Shown here: positions 10,588-22,574 of the stretch, piece after piece
How the letters are laid out: each line of letters starts with the position of its first letter
How positions within the stretch are numbered: the stretch's first letter is position 1
Notes under the pieces: generated by a model
What the model was told of the DNA's origin: nothing
What the model saw: only the letters and a program-made list of their open reading frames with translations
Databases searched by the model: none
Assembly (NCBI GenBank): GCA_950022655.1
Contig: OX465589.1
Span: forward strand, 28,187,970 to 28,251,969
Direction of reading: 5' to 3'
Source: Alentia gelatinosa
Taxonomy: Eukaryota > Annelida > Polychaeta > Phyllodocida > Polynoidae
Length of the DNA stretch: 64,000 nucleotides
Translations under genes and position numbers: made by a program

Positions 10588-11249
10588 CAGGGGCCCGTTT
10601 CAATAGAATGGGTCACTAAACCACTTAGTGACATGTTTAGTGACGCCAATAGTGACTTGAATAACAGAAAAAGTTTGGTCGCGTTGCAATAGGCATGTCA
10701 CTAAAGGGGAGGTGTGTCTTGTCACTGTTGTGCATGTGTCCCTATGGGACAACACATGTTGGGTACCCCACCTCTCATACTCATGCCCTACTGGGGACAA
10801 GTGCTGTCAAGGTGAGGTCACTGCATAAATTAGCGACTGCGCTTGAGTAATTCTACACTGTACACCAGAGCAACATTTGCTATGACAAAATTCAAATGTG
10901 AATATCTCTGGATTGCAAGGGCCGATATCCTTCATATTTGGCATGTTAATAAGTTGTATGTGTCCCTAACTGGGGTTAAAGTTTCACAGCTTAATTCCTA
11001 CGGGAAGAGAAGTTACACGTTTGTGACAATAGAAGCGAGAGGGTATACCCTCTCGCTATTATAGACACTATAGTGACCCTTTTAGTGACCGGACAGCCAC
11101 TTCTGAAATGGTACAAGCCACTATTTGCGGCTCTCTCTTACCCTATCTCCCACAAACGGTTGTCCCTTAACTATTGCAACGCGAAGTACCGCTATTGTGT
11201 CACTAAACCCAATAACGGACGTCCTACAGACTATTGAAACGGGTCCCTG
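10588..11249. mobile_element. Long CAGGGACC-type DNA element, copy C (both ends present)
   Basis: A 662-bp copy with both inverted ends: CAGGGGCCCGTTTCAATAG on the left and CTATTGAAACGGGTCCCTG on the right. The same 24-bp palindrome lies at 11034-11057. Flanks (CTC and GTA) give no target duplication. It is in the same orientation as copy B, 124 bp downstream of it, and opposite to copy A. Confidence 0.87.
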
Positions 11250-12084
11250 GTAATGGGCTGTCTTGCGGTTTCACTCATCCACTAAAAACAACAGTAATTT
11301 GTTCAGCTATATTGGCAGATCTACTTCCTACTAAAACTATAAAACCTAGACATAAAAATCAGGCATGTATTTTAAAAAGTAGGTTTGTGTTTATCTACCA
11401 CATAAAAATTAAATACAAATGAAACCCAGCAGAGGTCTCTCAATATTTGCATCAATGCCGTCCTGTACTGAGGGCGTTTACCACCTGAGTTTTGTCGCAA
11501 AACACTCTGACCTTCTGACCTGACTACAAAATAAAAGGCCCCATCTATAGGCCATACAAACTACAGGCGATAATTCTCTGACATTTTTTTTCTTTTATTA
11601 TTCAGAACTAGCGACTTCGTCGATTCGTAGTTGGCTAAATGTGGGCGATAAGGGCGAAGCAAACCACATAGTAGAGAGATCGTCTGCTCTGGTGGCCAGT
11701 GTAGGTCTACCGTCACTTGACGTTGAATAGTCATGGTGGTTGCGGTGGTGGAATACAGACCACTGAGAGAACTCGATGATGAAATCTGGCGTGATTTAGG
11801 GACCAGTGAAGCTTGCGCCATCTTTGAATTGCGGAGGCTGTCAGAGGCTTGTCTCAGGCACAGGAGATCGGAAATCCACAGCATTGAATTTAGTTTTCAA
11901 CATGGCTAGAAATATATCATAGGAGAAAAAGTGTATCTAGGTATCATAGCTAGAAAAAGAACAACAGGTTTCACTTTTTATGCACACGAGAATCTCAGTC
12001 TCATGGCAGTTCAATCTTCATGGACAGGTCTAGTTCTGTCTGTTTCTATGTGGGGGAGCAACTCCAAGCATATGCTGTCGAAAT
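11250..12084. other. No gene; solo MITE-like end at 11605-11622
   Basis: AACTAGCGACTTCGTCG at 11605-11622 is the same sequence as the inverted ends of the small element at 31300-31410, but no partner end lies nearby. A minus-strand open frame at 11561-11884 has no recognisable domain. Confidence 0.45.
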
Positions 12085-12485
12085 CGTGCCTTTTTAGAGC
12101 ATGCTTACATGCGCTATATACATCATCTAGAGTTTAGAGGGGTCCATATAGACTTTCAGGGTGCTGCATACAAACTATCCCTTCACTGTCTGTGTGCTAT
12201 TCACTGTGATATTGAGAACAGAGCAGAGAGACAGTGTCACAGTCTCTTAGAGGCGTGCCCAGCTCACCATGACCAATCACCCAAGACCAAAATACCTCAA
12301 GACCCACTGGTGTTTGATGTGTTTGGATCCCAGAAAGGCAATTGCAGAAATGGCAAGTTGACTGGGTGCAAGTGGGTTACAGAAAACTATCCATAGGCTC
12401 AATCTAAGTCAAACCTTTTAATTGATATTCATTTATAATTACATGCTCATTCATCTATGATGAACATATTATATGCTCCTAGTTA
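12085..12485 (+). repeat. Repeat R1, copy 3 (uninterrupted)
   Basis: The most complete R1 copy. It contains GCAGAAATGGCAAGTTGACTG directly continued by GGTGCAAGTGGGTTACAG, so it gives the empty-site state of the insertion seen in copy 1. An open frame at 12109-12396 runs through it but is not kept in the other copies. Confidence 0.75.
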
Positions 12486-13019
12486 TATATAGTAGGTAAA
12501 AAAGGACAATGTACATTCACTGCAGCATTGCAGTGCTCGTCCTAGTACGGCCCAACAAACACATAGGACAGGAAATCATTTCTCGATCATGTCAAATTAT
12601 CTTAAGATTTATATATATGTTTTATAGTTGTTCATATGACGCCGCCATGTTTAATATTTCTTGTTTTCAGTTCTTATAAAAGTTCCTTCGAGTATCCGTA
12701 GTCTGGAGTTACACGCAATACACATTCACATAAGGACTTAGTATGACAAGGTGATAAACATAGACAAAGACATTGTGTAGACATAACATGGACAAAGACA
12801 AACTCAGCATAACAATAGTATTTAACACCACCCGGCAGATTGTGTGCTGTACTCCTGCATGACCTCGAGTGAATAAATAAAAAAAATAAAAAAAGATGTA
12901 CTGCAATGAGATCTTTATCACAGAAATGGGTTCCTTTTAATGTAATCTAATATATACTGTAATCGGTCATTTGACGCGATTGCTGTGAAAAATCGGTCAT
13001 TTGACTCAATTTTTAGTTT
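12486..13019. other. No gene seen
   Basis: AT-rich spacer between R1 and the LINE tails. A short A-rich block at about 12876-12896 is the only low-complexity feature. Confidence 0.5.
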
Positions 13020-13499
13020 TTAGGTGGTTGCTAGTTCACGGTACACCTCGGGTTTTAACAAATGAGTCTTATCCTTGTTTTTAAAACCACTCTTTGTTGG
13101 GATATGTTGCATTTCAGCCGTTCCAAAATTTATGCCAACATAGAGAGGACTATTCCTAGATTTCTCATTGGATGGTCTCCTGATTTTAATATTTATTTTC
13201 GTGCTAGCACGTGTGTTAATATCTCCCTGATGGTTAATATTGTCCTCGTCTTTAATCGACTCAAAGATGTGAGAAAGTAAATGTGTAGCTCTTCTACGTA
13301 CAAGTGGTCGTATCATACATCTTTTATGTAGATCAATTATACTTATATCTACGTTTCTTCTTATATTAATAACACTTCTTAAACAATCATTCAGGCAAAC
13401 TTGCAGTCTTTTTTTTATCTCTTTGATCTGTGACATTAATGTCACAAGAATAATATAAATTCGAAGGACCATAAATGAAATGATGATTATCGACCACAT
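13020..13499 (-). pseudogene. LINE (APE-type non-LTR retrotransposon) C-terminal fragment
   Basis: The minus-strand frame contains KRLQVCLNDCLRS, then IDLHKRCMIRPLVRRRATHLL, IKIRRPSNEKS and PLYVGINF. These align block by block with the C-terminal tails of the LINE copies at 14165 (LQNRALRVCLND, ELHKRTAVKPLDHRR) and 47164 (LQNRGLRICTRT, DLHLRCKMETLSERR, IKLKRPRTSFY, PLYVGAGFW). The RT catalytic part is absent, so this is a 5'-truncated remnant. It lies head to head with the plus-strand copy starting near 13505. Confidence 0.72.
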
Positions 13500-13504
13500 C
13501 AGTC

Positions 13505-14572
13505 GGTATCACTGCTGGATCCCAGGCAACCGCTAACAAGTCAACCTGATGTTAGACAAAATTAGGGAACTGAAACTTCTGCCGGAGCATGAATCGTGGC
13601 TATCATCATATTTAAGTGACTGCAAGCAATGTGTAAAGTTTGGCGGAGTTGTTTCAGACTGGGAAGAAGTGGCATTCGGGGTGCCGCAGGGATCGGTGTT
13701 GGGGCCTCTGCTATTTGTTTACTTTATAAATGACCTTGATGTAGTCTTGGAAAAAGTGCAATACTTATTATATGCAGATGACCTGGTCCTTTATCACAGT
13801 GACACAGACCCAACGAAAGTTGCTGAAGTGTTGCAAAATGATATGGATAACTTTATGAGTTGGTGCCACAAGAATATTCTCACAGTTAACACTAACAAAA
13901 CCAAGATATGCTGGTTCTTGCCTGCTAATCGAAAGAAAAGTGTTTTGAATATAGATATCTTTGCAGATCTTACCAAGTTGTCACCTGTCGATTCATACTC
14001 ATATCTGGGAATCGAGATAGATTCATGCCTAAATCTAGATAAGCAGTCACGTAAAATTATTAAGCAAATTAATCACAAAATATTCCTTTTCAACAAGATA
14101 AGACCATCGTTAACCACCAGTGTAGCCATTAAATTTTATAAACAGGCCAAAAAATCTTGCAAAGATGCAGAGGCTCCAAAACAGGGCCCTTAGAGTGTGT
14201 CTAAATGATCAGGCCATGTTGCACTCTGTGGACGAACTCCACAAGCGAACAGCTGTAAAACCTCTAGATCACAGACGTAATGACCTATTAGTCACCTATA
14301 TGCATAAGGAATTTTTTAAGCAGAACCCTGTGGTAGACCTCAGTATATCGCAAGACCTGGATGGTGATGGTGACACGCCAAATTTACGTTCCAAAAGAAA
14401 ATTACAGTTTAAACTGGCTAGACCCCGAAGCGAACTCTACAAGAAATTGCCCAAATACAGAGGCGAGAAAGCATGGAACGCTTTACCGGCAACAACTGAA
14501 AAACAACCAAGTAAACTTGGTTTCAAATATGCTCTGTCTAAACAAAAAGACAACGATAATGACGCAAAATGA
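13505..14572 (+). pseudogene. LINE reverse transcriptase, 5'-truncated, with internal deletion/frameshift
   Basis: The 13549 frame starts inside the RT domain (LPEHESWLSSYLSD). It contains GVPQGSVLGPLLF, the catalytic box YADDLVLYHS, then YLGIEID. At about 14150 it leaves the family pattern after AIKFYKQA and becomes out of frame. The continuation LQRLQNRALRVCLND-like tail is found in another frame from 14165 to 14572. This fits a small deletion joining the connection region to the C-terminal tail with a frame change. The endonuclease and the N-terminal RT motifs are missing. Members of this class reverse-transcribe their RNA at the nicked target; this copy cannot. Confidence 0.85.
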
Positions 14573-14769
14573 AAGGCTCTCTGTATCGTAAATCACAATC
14601 ACTCATCTCATCCCTTCTGCACCTTATCTTACTATCGCGAGACAGCAATACTCCAGAAGTTGGAATAGGATTCAACCCTAAAAGTATAATTATTATATGT
14701 CGAAGGCTTATACAAAAGGAGCAACAAATTACTTAAAGGACAAAGTCTCTAGAAATGTAATTCTAGAAG

Positions 14770-15190
14770 CCTAAATTACAAACAAGGAATCAAGGCACCA
14801 TCGAGTTTAAATACCTCTTTTGCACTCGTTTTAAAGTTGTCTAGAGAGTCAATGTTCCTTGTTTCAGGTGTGAGTTGATTCCAAGTAATGGCTCCATGGT
14901 ATATTATAGAACGTGTATAGGTGTTCGAGCGAGGTAAGAATGTTTTAAAAAGAGGAGCAGTACTTGATCCAGTGGTTCGTTGCTGTTCTTGTAATAATAA
15001 CTCGTCCTTTAATTTTACAAAAGTAATTTAATACATGAGTCCGTCTGCGGTCTTCAAGATAAGGCACTTGTAACAAACGATGTAGTGTGACAATACCAGT
15101 ACGTGGGTGCGCTTGGAGGATAGTTCGCAAGGCTGCATTTTGCAGTACTTGTATTTTTTTCCTATCATGATAGCATTGCAATCTATGTCA
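14770..15190 (-). pseudogene. Second LINE C-terminal fragment (different subfamily)
   Basis: The minus-strand frame 14945-15181 reads IQVLQNAALRTILQAHPRTG, then HRLLQVPYLEDRRR and HVLNYFCKIKG, a standard non-LTR RT tail. It ends at a stop that a frame change bypasses. The shifted frame continues with PLFKTFLPRSNTYTRS, then IIYHGAITWNQL down to about 14770. It is 5'-truncated near 15190. Tail residues differ from the copies at 13-14.6 kb, so it is a separate lineage. Confidence 0.75.
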
Positions 15191-15582
15191 CCTCAATCTA
15201 CACAATAATCTCAGAATACACAGGGATTAAGGCCAATACGATGCCGTCTATGAAATGTACAGCATCACAATTGGTTCCGCATGGCATAGGTTATTTACTA
15301 ACAAAGTCGTAATCTATTTTGTGGTTGTCGGACATACCATTCGCCACAATGTCATTGACACGATTACTATCGCTAACAATAGCATCTGATCTAACCTCAG
15401 GTTGAGCAACATCTTGAGGCTAAACCATCTCATGACCAGAATACAAAATGTGGTTAATTGCATGGAAACCGTACGTACAAAATTCATTTGAATTTCCTCA
15501 GGAAGTAGACACAACATTTTCCAAACCCAGTCAAATAGAGTCAGACTTTTCGTTCTTCTTAGGCCATTTGTAACTGGGATAA

Positions 15583-15909
15583 TTAGCAAAACATTATATA
15601 TATCTGTGAAGCGGTGGGGTTGAGAGCTCTCGAAGCTACGCCTCGTCTCCAAACACACTCAATACATTCATGTTTATGCTTACACTCTGCAGAGGTACAA
15701 CCATTTTTGCGTTTGTTGTACTTCCAACAATAGCCAAAAGGGCGATTGTCCTTAACCTTTTTTCCTTTATTATGAAGTTTCTGGTCTGTGAGTTTGGAGA
15801 AGGCAAGACTCTTTTCAATATTGAAACATTTTGAAACAAAATAAGCATAACAGAGTGGATTTGAACCCGGCAATTCCGCCTTCTCGTTGCAAACCAAATC
15901 AGATGTCAT
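15583..15909 (-). pseudogene. Gag-like fragment with CCCH/CCHC zinc finger, possibly DIRS/Ngaro-type
   Basis: A 108-codon minus-strand frame holds FGYCWKYNKRKNG, then CTSAECKHKHECIEC, giving a C-x(7)-C-x(4)-C-x(3)-H pattern followed by C-x(2)-C. Similar cysteine/histidine clusters close the gag-like ORF of tyrosine-recombinase retroelements (family knowledge). Sequence after HECIEC loses the expected pattern, suggesting a frameshift. Without RT or recombinase alongside, the assignment is tentative. It could instead be a cellular zinc-finger fragment. Confidence 0.42.
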
Positions 15910-17542
15910 GTGGAATCTACAATCTGATAAGATTTCATGTGCTCTTGCATGCTTTTTAAAAGCTATTTTTTATGCTGTTGGGCGATAATACCAGTGCCTG
16001 AGTTTGACAGGAGTTGGCTTAACCCTTCGCCAGTGGTCGTTGACGTCGGTGCCGCTCCCGAGAATGTCCTTTCTCAGAGATATTTGGATAGTATTTTGGT
16101 GCGTCATGTGACCGGAAGTCTCTGGGTGAGAATGTTTTTGCTCGAGGTGATATTGGTGAATCATACTGACGCTATGTCACATTATAAAGCGTCAACAATT
16201 GCTCAATCGACAAGAGCAAAGGTAGCAAGATCGATGCCAGTGTGTTTCTAAAAGATTCGTATATCAACCCGCCAACTAGAGTGAGTATGAGCTTACCAGG
16301 TCGCATTATATCGACAAAAGTAATCGGGCCCGGGTTCTTTCATTGGAGATTTGTTCCAATTATCAGTTTGATACATTGAGAAATCAAGGTTTGATAAAAT
16401 GAGGTATCCATGTTGCTTAATACTACCCTATTCAATTTTATTGTTACAAGACTAGTAATATGTCTTAAAGGCACTGTAGGAAATCAGTGTGTAAGGGTGA
16501 CAATAGCATTTGCACAGAATTGTCTCCCTCTTCCCCCCCCCCCCGTTTTCCTCGGTATATTAAAGCAATTAAATTATAGGAGAGTAAATTATTCAATTAA
16601 GAACAATATTTGCAGACAATAAATCTATATAATATCAAACGGTGAAAAGAGATTTACTTAATAAAACAGTACATTGACAACATACAGACAACATGTGCTA
16701 CATAATGTTAGGCATTGAATTCCCTTTCAATGTTTGCCTCTGCTTGTGACATAGCCTCTGATTGTGACATTTAATTGTACCATACAACAGACAACGGGCC
16801 CAGTTTCATCTCACAATGCTCGTATATGACGTAAAAAGGCTTCAGCTGTATAATATCGGATCACTTGTTATGTTCAATCTATGATATAAACTCTCCCCCT
16901 CCTATTGACTAACGAATATTCCCACCACCTGCTTTGTGTGGGAATGCTGATTGGGGAATCGATGAACGGGGAAATAGAAGGGATATGAACATCAAATTAA
17001 AACCCATTGTTAAGTTACCTTGTCGCAAGACATTATGTTTATGATGTCTCAGCATGTCATCTGTTCTGTTAGACTGAATTGGAAAGGCAGTTAATTTAGT
17101 TAACACAGAAGGTGTTTATGGATTGGTGGGATCCAAGGTCAACATCAGTTAATTACAGAGCCATAGGCCTTGATACTCGTTGTATCAGTGAGAAAGGAGC
17201 TCAGGCATATGAAGGTCCATGATCAACATCATGGTTCCATATCTAGCATAACGGATATAGATTACTATCTAAACATAATCTTGATGCTGAAGGCAGGTAA
17301 ATACAGGAAATAAAACCTGACCCATAGCAAACATGACGCTCCTACAAAGTTCTGTTTTGGAGCTTGGGAAAGATAGTCTAGAAGTAAAGCTGTGTGTATT
17401 CAGCCTCTGGGGCTATGAATGAGGCATTGAGTAATAATAGTGATCTTAGCAGATTAGTATAGGTATGTGTAAATAAGGGAGATTACCCCAGCCGTCTTAT
17501 GTTCTCCTATGGTTCTTCTGATGCTGGATCTGGCTTTGTGTT
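15910..17542. other. No gene; poly-C run near 16540
   Basis: AT-rich sequence with short unconvincing open frames. A run of about 14 C lies at 16537-16550. Nothing else is recognised. Confidence 0.5.
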
Positions 17543-18870
17543 GGGTCGGATTTTTGAAACCTGCTATATTACGCTTTCTTCCTGGGGTCAGACACTGAAA
17601 AAATAATTTTAGAATAATACTTCTTTTTATATTTTATATTAGTCTCCTACCAAGTACCTTCCAGAAAAACATTATTCCAACAAAATCAGACAAATGGTTC
17701 AGATTTGAGAGCCTTTTGAAATTGTTTATAATACTGCATGTTGTCCACCCCCCTAAAATATTTGAAATTTCAAGAAACGTTATAAAAGGTTATAATTTGA
17801 GAAAAACTGATATTATATGGTGACATATGTTATATTTGACCCAAAACATCTCTATCACATATTAGATATGAAACAAAAGCTATGAGCATATTTAGGTGTT
17901 GGTCCACACAGGAGTGTCGGACAACCCAAGGGGTGTCAGACAACACGTTTTTTAAATCACTCAGAACAATGGACAAAATAATGTTTGTGGCTATAATCCT
18001 TTATATTCTTAATCAAATGATAGAAACCTTCATTTTTCAAAGCAAACCACTCAATTATTGATAAGAAACAACCCCAAATTTATGACTTTTATCTGAGCGT
18101 GTTGTCCGACACCCCGGGGTGTCGTACAACACATCTTCAGTTTTTTAACCACAAGAAGTACATTTCTTTATTTAGGAAAAAAGTAAACTGGTTATTCATA
18201 AGTGGTAGGGATACTTAACATATACAGGGGTATTTGTTATTCTATTATGATTATTTTTTCTTCTATACATCTTTTAACAGGTGTATTGTCCAACAGCTCA
18301 TTTTTTTGAAAAAATATCATCATGGAATCACAATGTTTTAATATCAGAATGGATAATCCCATTGTATTGAAACTTTCAGGTATCACAGTGGAGATTTTGT
18401 TCAACATCTCAAAATAAAGGAAAACTAATTTCTCATTTCATATCTCATTAGTATTATCCTCTCAAAATTGGGGTGTCAGACAACATACTCTATAGGTCTG
18501 TCTGTTGGAAAATTTAAAGGTCCTGGATAGTTTTGACCATTTTAATATTTTTTCAAATATTTACCAATTTTCAAAACTATATTGTATACACTTCTCATGA
18601 CATATGGTTTAAACACCTAAATAAAAAGAATTGGCTCAACATTGTGCCTCATAGACTTTGAAAAAACCCCTGAAAATCATGAAAAACACTGTTTTTGTTT
18701 ATTTTCGGAAGGAAATATTCCTCAGAGCTATACAAACCCTATATTGGAATTAAAGACCATCAAAAGATGCACCAAAAATTGTCACTTTTACATCGATGAA
18801 ATGCGTTAATACAACATCAGCCTTAAATAACCCGTTTTTGGTAATTTAGCAGGTTTCAAAAATCCGACCC
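17543..18870. mobile_element. 1328-bp terminal-inverted-repeat element with internal palindromic motif cluster
   Basis: GGGTCGGATTTTTGAAACCT at 17543 continues for about 30 bp (to ...GCTATATTAC). The same sequence, with one mismatch, occurs inverted at 18841-18870. TGTT flanks both ends (17539-17542 and 18871-18874), a convincing 4-bp target duplication. The interior is AT-rich with no long open frame. It carries a repeated GTGTCRGACAAC motif at 17914, 17933 and 18474 and a 34-bp near-perfect palindrome at 18099-18132 built of two such motifs. A weaker version is at about 18282. It is a non-autonomous DNA transposon; the superfamily is not determined. Confidence 0.82.
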
Positions 18871-18984
18871 TGTTACCCCTAGAACATAAACATATTGTAG
18901 AATATTTGACAAATTGGGTATGATTAAGTTCATTCTTAGATCTCTCACTCTTACTGATCCATGCCCCCTCGTGGGACACCGTTT

Positions 18985-19300
18985 TTGTTCTTTTTTCCCG
19001 TGTTAGTCCTTGTTCCATGTACACTCATCGGTCATTCTTACTTGTCCGATGTTCCTTCGCCGATTCCCGTCACTTGTCCTATGTTCCTTCATTAGTCCCT
19101 GTTACTTGTGATATGTTCATCAGTCTTTATCTTTTGTCCGCTTATTGTTTCCTGCTCTTGTCGCCTGTCCCTCATCAGTTCTTGTTCTTTGCGTCATGTA
19201 CCGACATTGTTCCCTTGATCGTGCTCTTGTTGGTACATGTTCTTTGTCATATGCTTCCTCATTGGTGCCTGTTGTTTGCCCGATGTTTTCCTGTCTTTCT
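18985..19300. repeat. Degenerate ~32-bp minisatellite
   Basis: Units such as CTTGTCCGATGTTCCTTC and CTTGTCCTATGTTCCTTC, then CTTGTGATATGTTC, recur about every 32 bp with drift. The array keeps a plus-strand frame open (19017-19400) that has no domain and is best read as an artefact of the repeat. Confidence 0.65.
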
Positions 19301-20662
19301 CTGTTTCTTGCCAGTTGTGAAATGTAGTGTAAGGGAGGGGTACGGAAAGTGGCGGTGGCAGACAGGGAGCAGAGGCGGAGGGGAAGGAAACAAGGACTGA
19401 GGCTAGTCTAGTAATCCCGAAGAAAAAAGGAAATCAGTAATGTTCGTAGTAATTACAATATCGGACCTGGAAAAATGAGATAAAGAGGTAAATAGTGAGA
19501 AATTAAATTCATTGATGCATGAACAATTGTTGTAATTGTTATTTTGAAAAATAAGATGGTATAATGTGATTTTGAATTAAAAAATAAAATGAATTCAATG
19601 AAGATTTAAGTTTAAATAATGCTCTGGAACTATAAGAATTATAATCGAACGATCATACCTCATAGCTAGTTATTTGTCATTTATATAATAATTGTTTGGG
19701 TTTATATCATACTAAGTAAATTAGATCGATGTCAGTATTTCAAAGAAGGAATTTTACATTTCTCATAGACTTCACTACAATGTATGGTTCAGGCTTCCTT
19801 TCTTCCTTTCACAAATCTTAGTCCTTTATTACTAACAGTAAAGTGGTAATGGTGTAATTGTTGCTAATTTGAAAATATCCGGAAATTTCCTGTTATCAAA
19901 AGAATCATATATGATCAATCTCATGGCATCTGAACCCTTTAACAGAATAATTTCCAGTTTTAACAAGATCAACTCCTGAACGTTTATCATTCTCTACTCC
20001 TAGTGTTATTTTCTTTAGATCGTTAGCCTCTATCATAAAATATTCCTCACATAAAACATAAAAGAACATTTGCAAACAAATCCCTGTAGGAGTGACAAAC
20101 GTCTGCTGAAGGTGTTATATTATTGACGGAGTTCCGGTCAATGAGTTACCTAATAAGGCTCCGGGCGCCACCCAGATTGCAGAGACTTTACATCTGTAGG
20201 AAAAAGTATGGGTCGTTGGGTTCACCAAAAGGAACCTGGAAAACAACTGGTACTGAATTCTCAATGGTCAATGTAATAAAATTGTAATTTTCCGAAGTCT
20301 AGATGACAAGGGTTATCTACAAGAAAGTAGTATTGGTATCTGTGGACAGTGACGAAGATAGGGACAAAGAAGAATTCATGGGATGACGAGAATGGGGAAT
20401 TGATCACGTTAAGAAATTTCATCTGTATTTAATTGTGCTACCCGCTTTCAGTCCTTTCCTTTCACTTCTGCCTTTGTTCATTTGGTTTCAGAGGCAAAGA
20501 TTGAGTGAACATTTTTCAGAACCTCAAGAATGCCTCAGATCTATATCTGGAAACCTTTGACATTCAGAGCCCCATAGCTGGGGAATCTGATGGGTGATAC
20601 CTCATACTACCGCCAAGCGATTAGTGCGACTGTAGCAGCAGACAACAGAGGATGTATGGAAG
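19301..20662. other. Upstream region of gene A, no gene seen
   Basis: AT-rich sequence leading into exon 1 of gene A. No TATA box or initiator could be assigned with confidence. The first coding exon may be preceded by untranslated exons here. Confidence 0.4.
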
Positions 20663-20717
20663 ATGTTGGCAACCATGAAATTTGTGTTGATTCTATCGCT
20701 GTTCGCAACTACCTCAG
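20663..20717 (+). CDS. Gene A exon 1: signal peptide
   Basis: Two in-frame ATGs exist, at 20663 and 20675. The second is preferred because it has A at -3 and starts a classical signal peptide directly: MKFVLILSLFATTS. Using the first ATG adds four residues (MLAT). The exon ends at 20717, followed by GTGAGG, a good donor, leaving one base of a split codon that exon 2 completes to Ala. Signal cleavage is expected around TTSA-NTG. Confidence 0.75.
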
Positions 20718-21599
20718 GTGAGGATACATTTGATTCTCTTAATCATTCCCTGTCTGTATATTGAGATCATTAAAAAGGGATTTCTATATGGCTTAATATT
20801 TCAGCTCAAATAGAAAGTTTAGCTGAGTTTTCAATATGATGATAACCTACTATTGCATTTTATCATTGTATATGTTATTAATAATTCAACTGATATTCAG
20901 TATAGATCACGTGATTACCTTACTCTTTGAGGATGAGCTTGCTTTTTGTACTTTTGGTGTTTGATAGGAGCATCGCAATCACTACATATAAAGTATGGTG
21001 ATTGACAAGACAGGGTACAAATACAGGTTGGTTGAACAAGGCCAGTACAGCGCAGAGTACATATTACAAACAAGAGCCAAGAGCCATTACAAGACAGTGT
21101 ACGGATTAGATACGAACATAGGAAACCAGTGATCTCCCTATTGCCTAGAATATGATTCATGGTTAAAAGGTTCGCGACTTGGAGAATTGTATGCAGAGAT
21201 TACCTCAACATGGACATTCTATTTAGATTTGTTAAATACCTAGAAATCTGAGGTAAAAATATCAATTCAGAGCGGTCTCGGTAATTTAGAAAATTTGGAA
21301 GCTTCCTATCCAGGTCAGCGTATTCTTTTCCTGAATTACACTGAGCGGTCTAAGATAGCTTAACATTCTTTTGATTAGATTTCACCCTCAGGTATATTTT
21401 CGAGAAGCAGATCTTCCAATACCTAGATTGACATTTAGTCAGATGAATGACCTTATGATACTTTTTAGCATGATATAATGATGGAAACAGATAAAAGTCA
21501 GTCAATGCACTATGTGTGATGTATGTATAACCTATATCATGCTTCAAACTCTGTTGATTGTACTCCTGAAATATGACAACACATTACATTTCATTTCTT

Positions 21600-21905
21600 C
21601 TGATAAATATATATATATACAAACCAGCACATGATGTAGAATAGTGAGCACTTTTAGGACGAAGCATAAAAAGAGGAAAGTAAAGTTCAATTGCTATACG
21701 ACAGAAAAACGAAATAATTTTTGCATGTTTTTGAGTTGGTCATTTGAGGCTAAACCATATCTTTTTCAATAGGAATCATCACCAGAATGCATAGTTTACA
21801 AGTAATAGCCATTTGGTCATAAAACACATTTTTGTTGGATTGCATTCATTTGGATATACATACTCCTTATATATAGATATAGATATATATATAGATAGAT
21901 ATATT
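21600..21905. repeat. Short AT and TAGA microsatellites in intron 1
   Basis: (AT)n at about 21606-21619 and mixed TATA/TAGA repeats at about 21872-21902. Between and around them no gene feature is seen. Confidence 0.7.
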
Positions 21906-22032
21906 ATGGTCGCCATCTCTCCTCTGAGAAGCGTTTTGCGACAGATTCATCTCTAAGTTAGAAACCCGACAGAAGGGACATCCGACCCGATGCGAGCGCG
22001 CATCGTACTCTCGGTAAAACCTCGAGCACTTA

Positions 22033-22574
22033 AGGCCCGGCCCCACTGATGCGATGCGATCGTCGCATACATTTTATGGGACCATAAATGCCCCCTCGAC
22101 CAATTTTATTACCCCAACGGCGACGGAATCGTTGCACTCAATCGCAGGAAAAGTACAGCGTATGCCCGACTGGTGCGATTGAATCGTCGCACCGCTTGGG
22201 ACACCAGAGTATATATACATGTATATACATACCTACATAAATTTATACTTGCATTCATTAGTTATGTGTGTGTGCTATAACCCCAATATTCAAAGTTCTT
22301 TATTGGGAGTTTGTGGGCAGCTTCTAGATTATCTTCAGAATATAGGACGTTTTTCACACATGTGCGACTGATTCGTCGCATATCATGAACATTTCAACAT
22401 GTGCGATGCGATGGATCCGTCGCATCGCACACAATCGAACACGCGCGCAAGCCCGGCCCCATAGGAGCGATTGTGTGCGATGCGACGGGCGGCGCCGTTT
22501 TTATGACCCTCGCCGGCCGTTTATGACTTTTTATGGACTTGCGATGAATCCGTCGCACCAGTGGGGCCGGGCCT
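22033..22574. mobile_element. 542-bp PIF/Harbinger-like MITE, TTA target duplication
   Basis: Inverted ends AGGCCCGGCCCCACTG (left, 22033) and its inverse at 22559-22574, flanked by TTA at 22030-22032 and 22575-22577. GC-rich ends with a TWA 3-bp duplication are typical of PIF/Harbinger elements. The interior repeats GCGATGCGA / CGTCGCA blocks and holds a partial internal copy of the terminus near 22450. It lies in intron 1 of gene A and has no transposase. Confidence 0.82.

Noticed and set aside
12109..12396. 95-codon open frame inside R1
   Set aside because: The frame is not conserved in the other two R1 copies, so it is a chance frame in a non-coding repeat.
13020..14572. 5' inversion (twin priming) of one LINE
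   Set aside because: The minus and plus segments both contain the same C-terminal tail region and differ strongly in sequence, so they are two separate truncated copies.
19017..19400. 127-codon hydrophobic open frame resembling a membrane protein
   Set aside because: It runs through a degenerate 32-bp tandem repeat; hydrophobicity reflects T-rich repeat units rather than a conserved gene.
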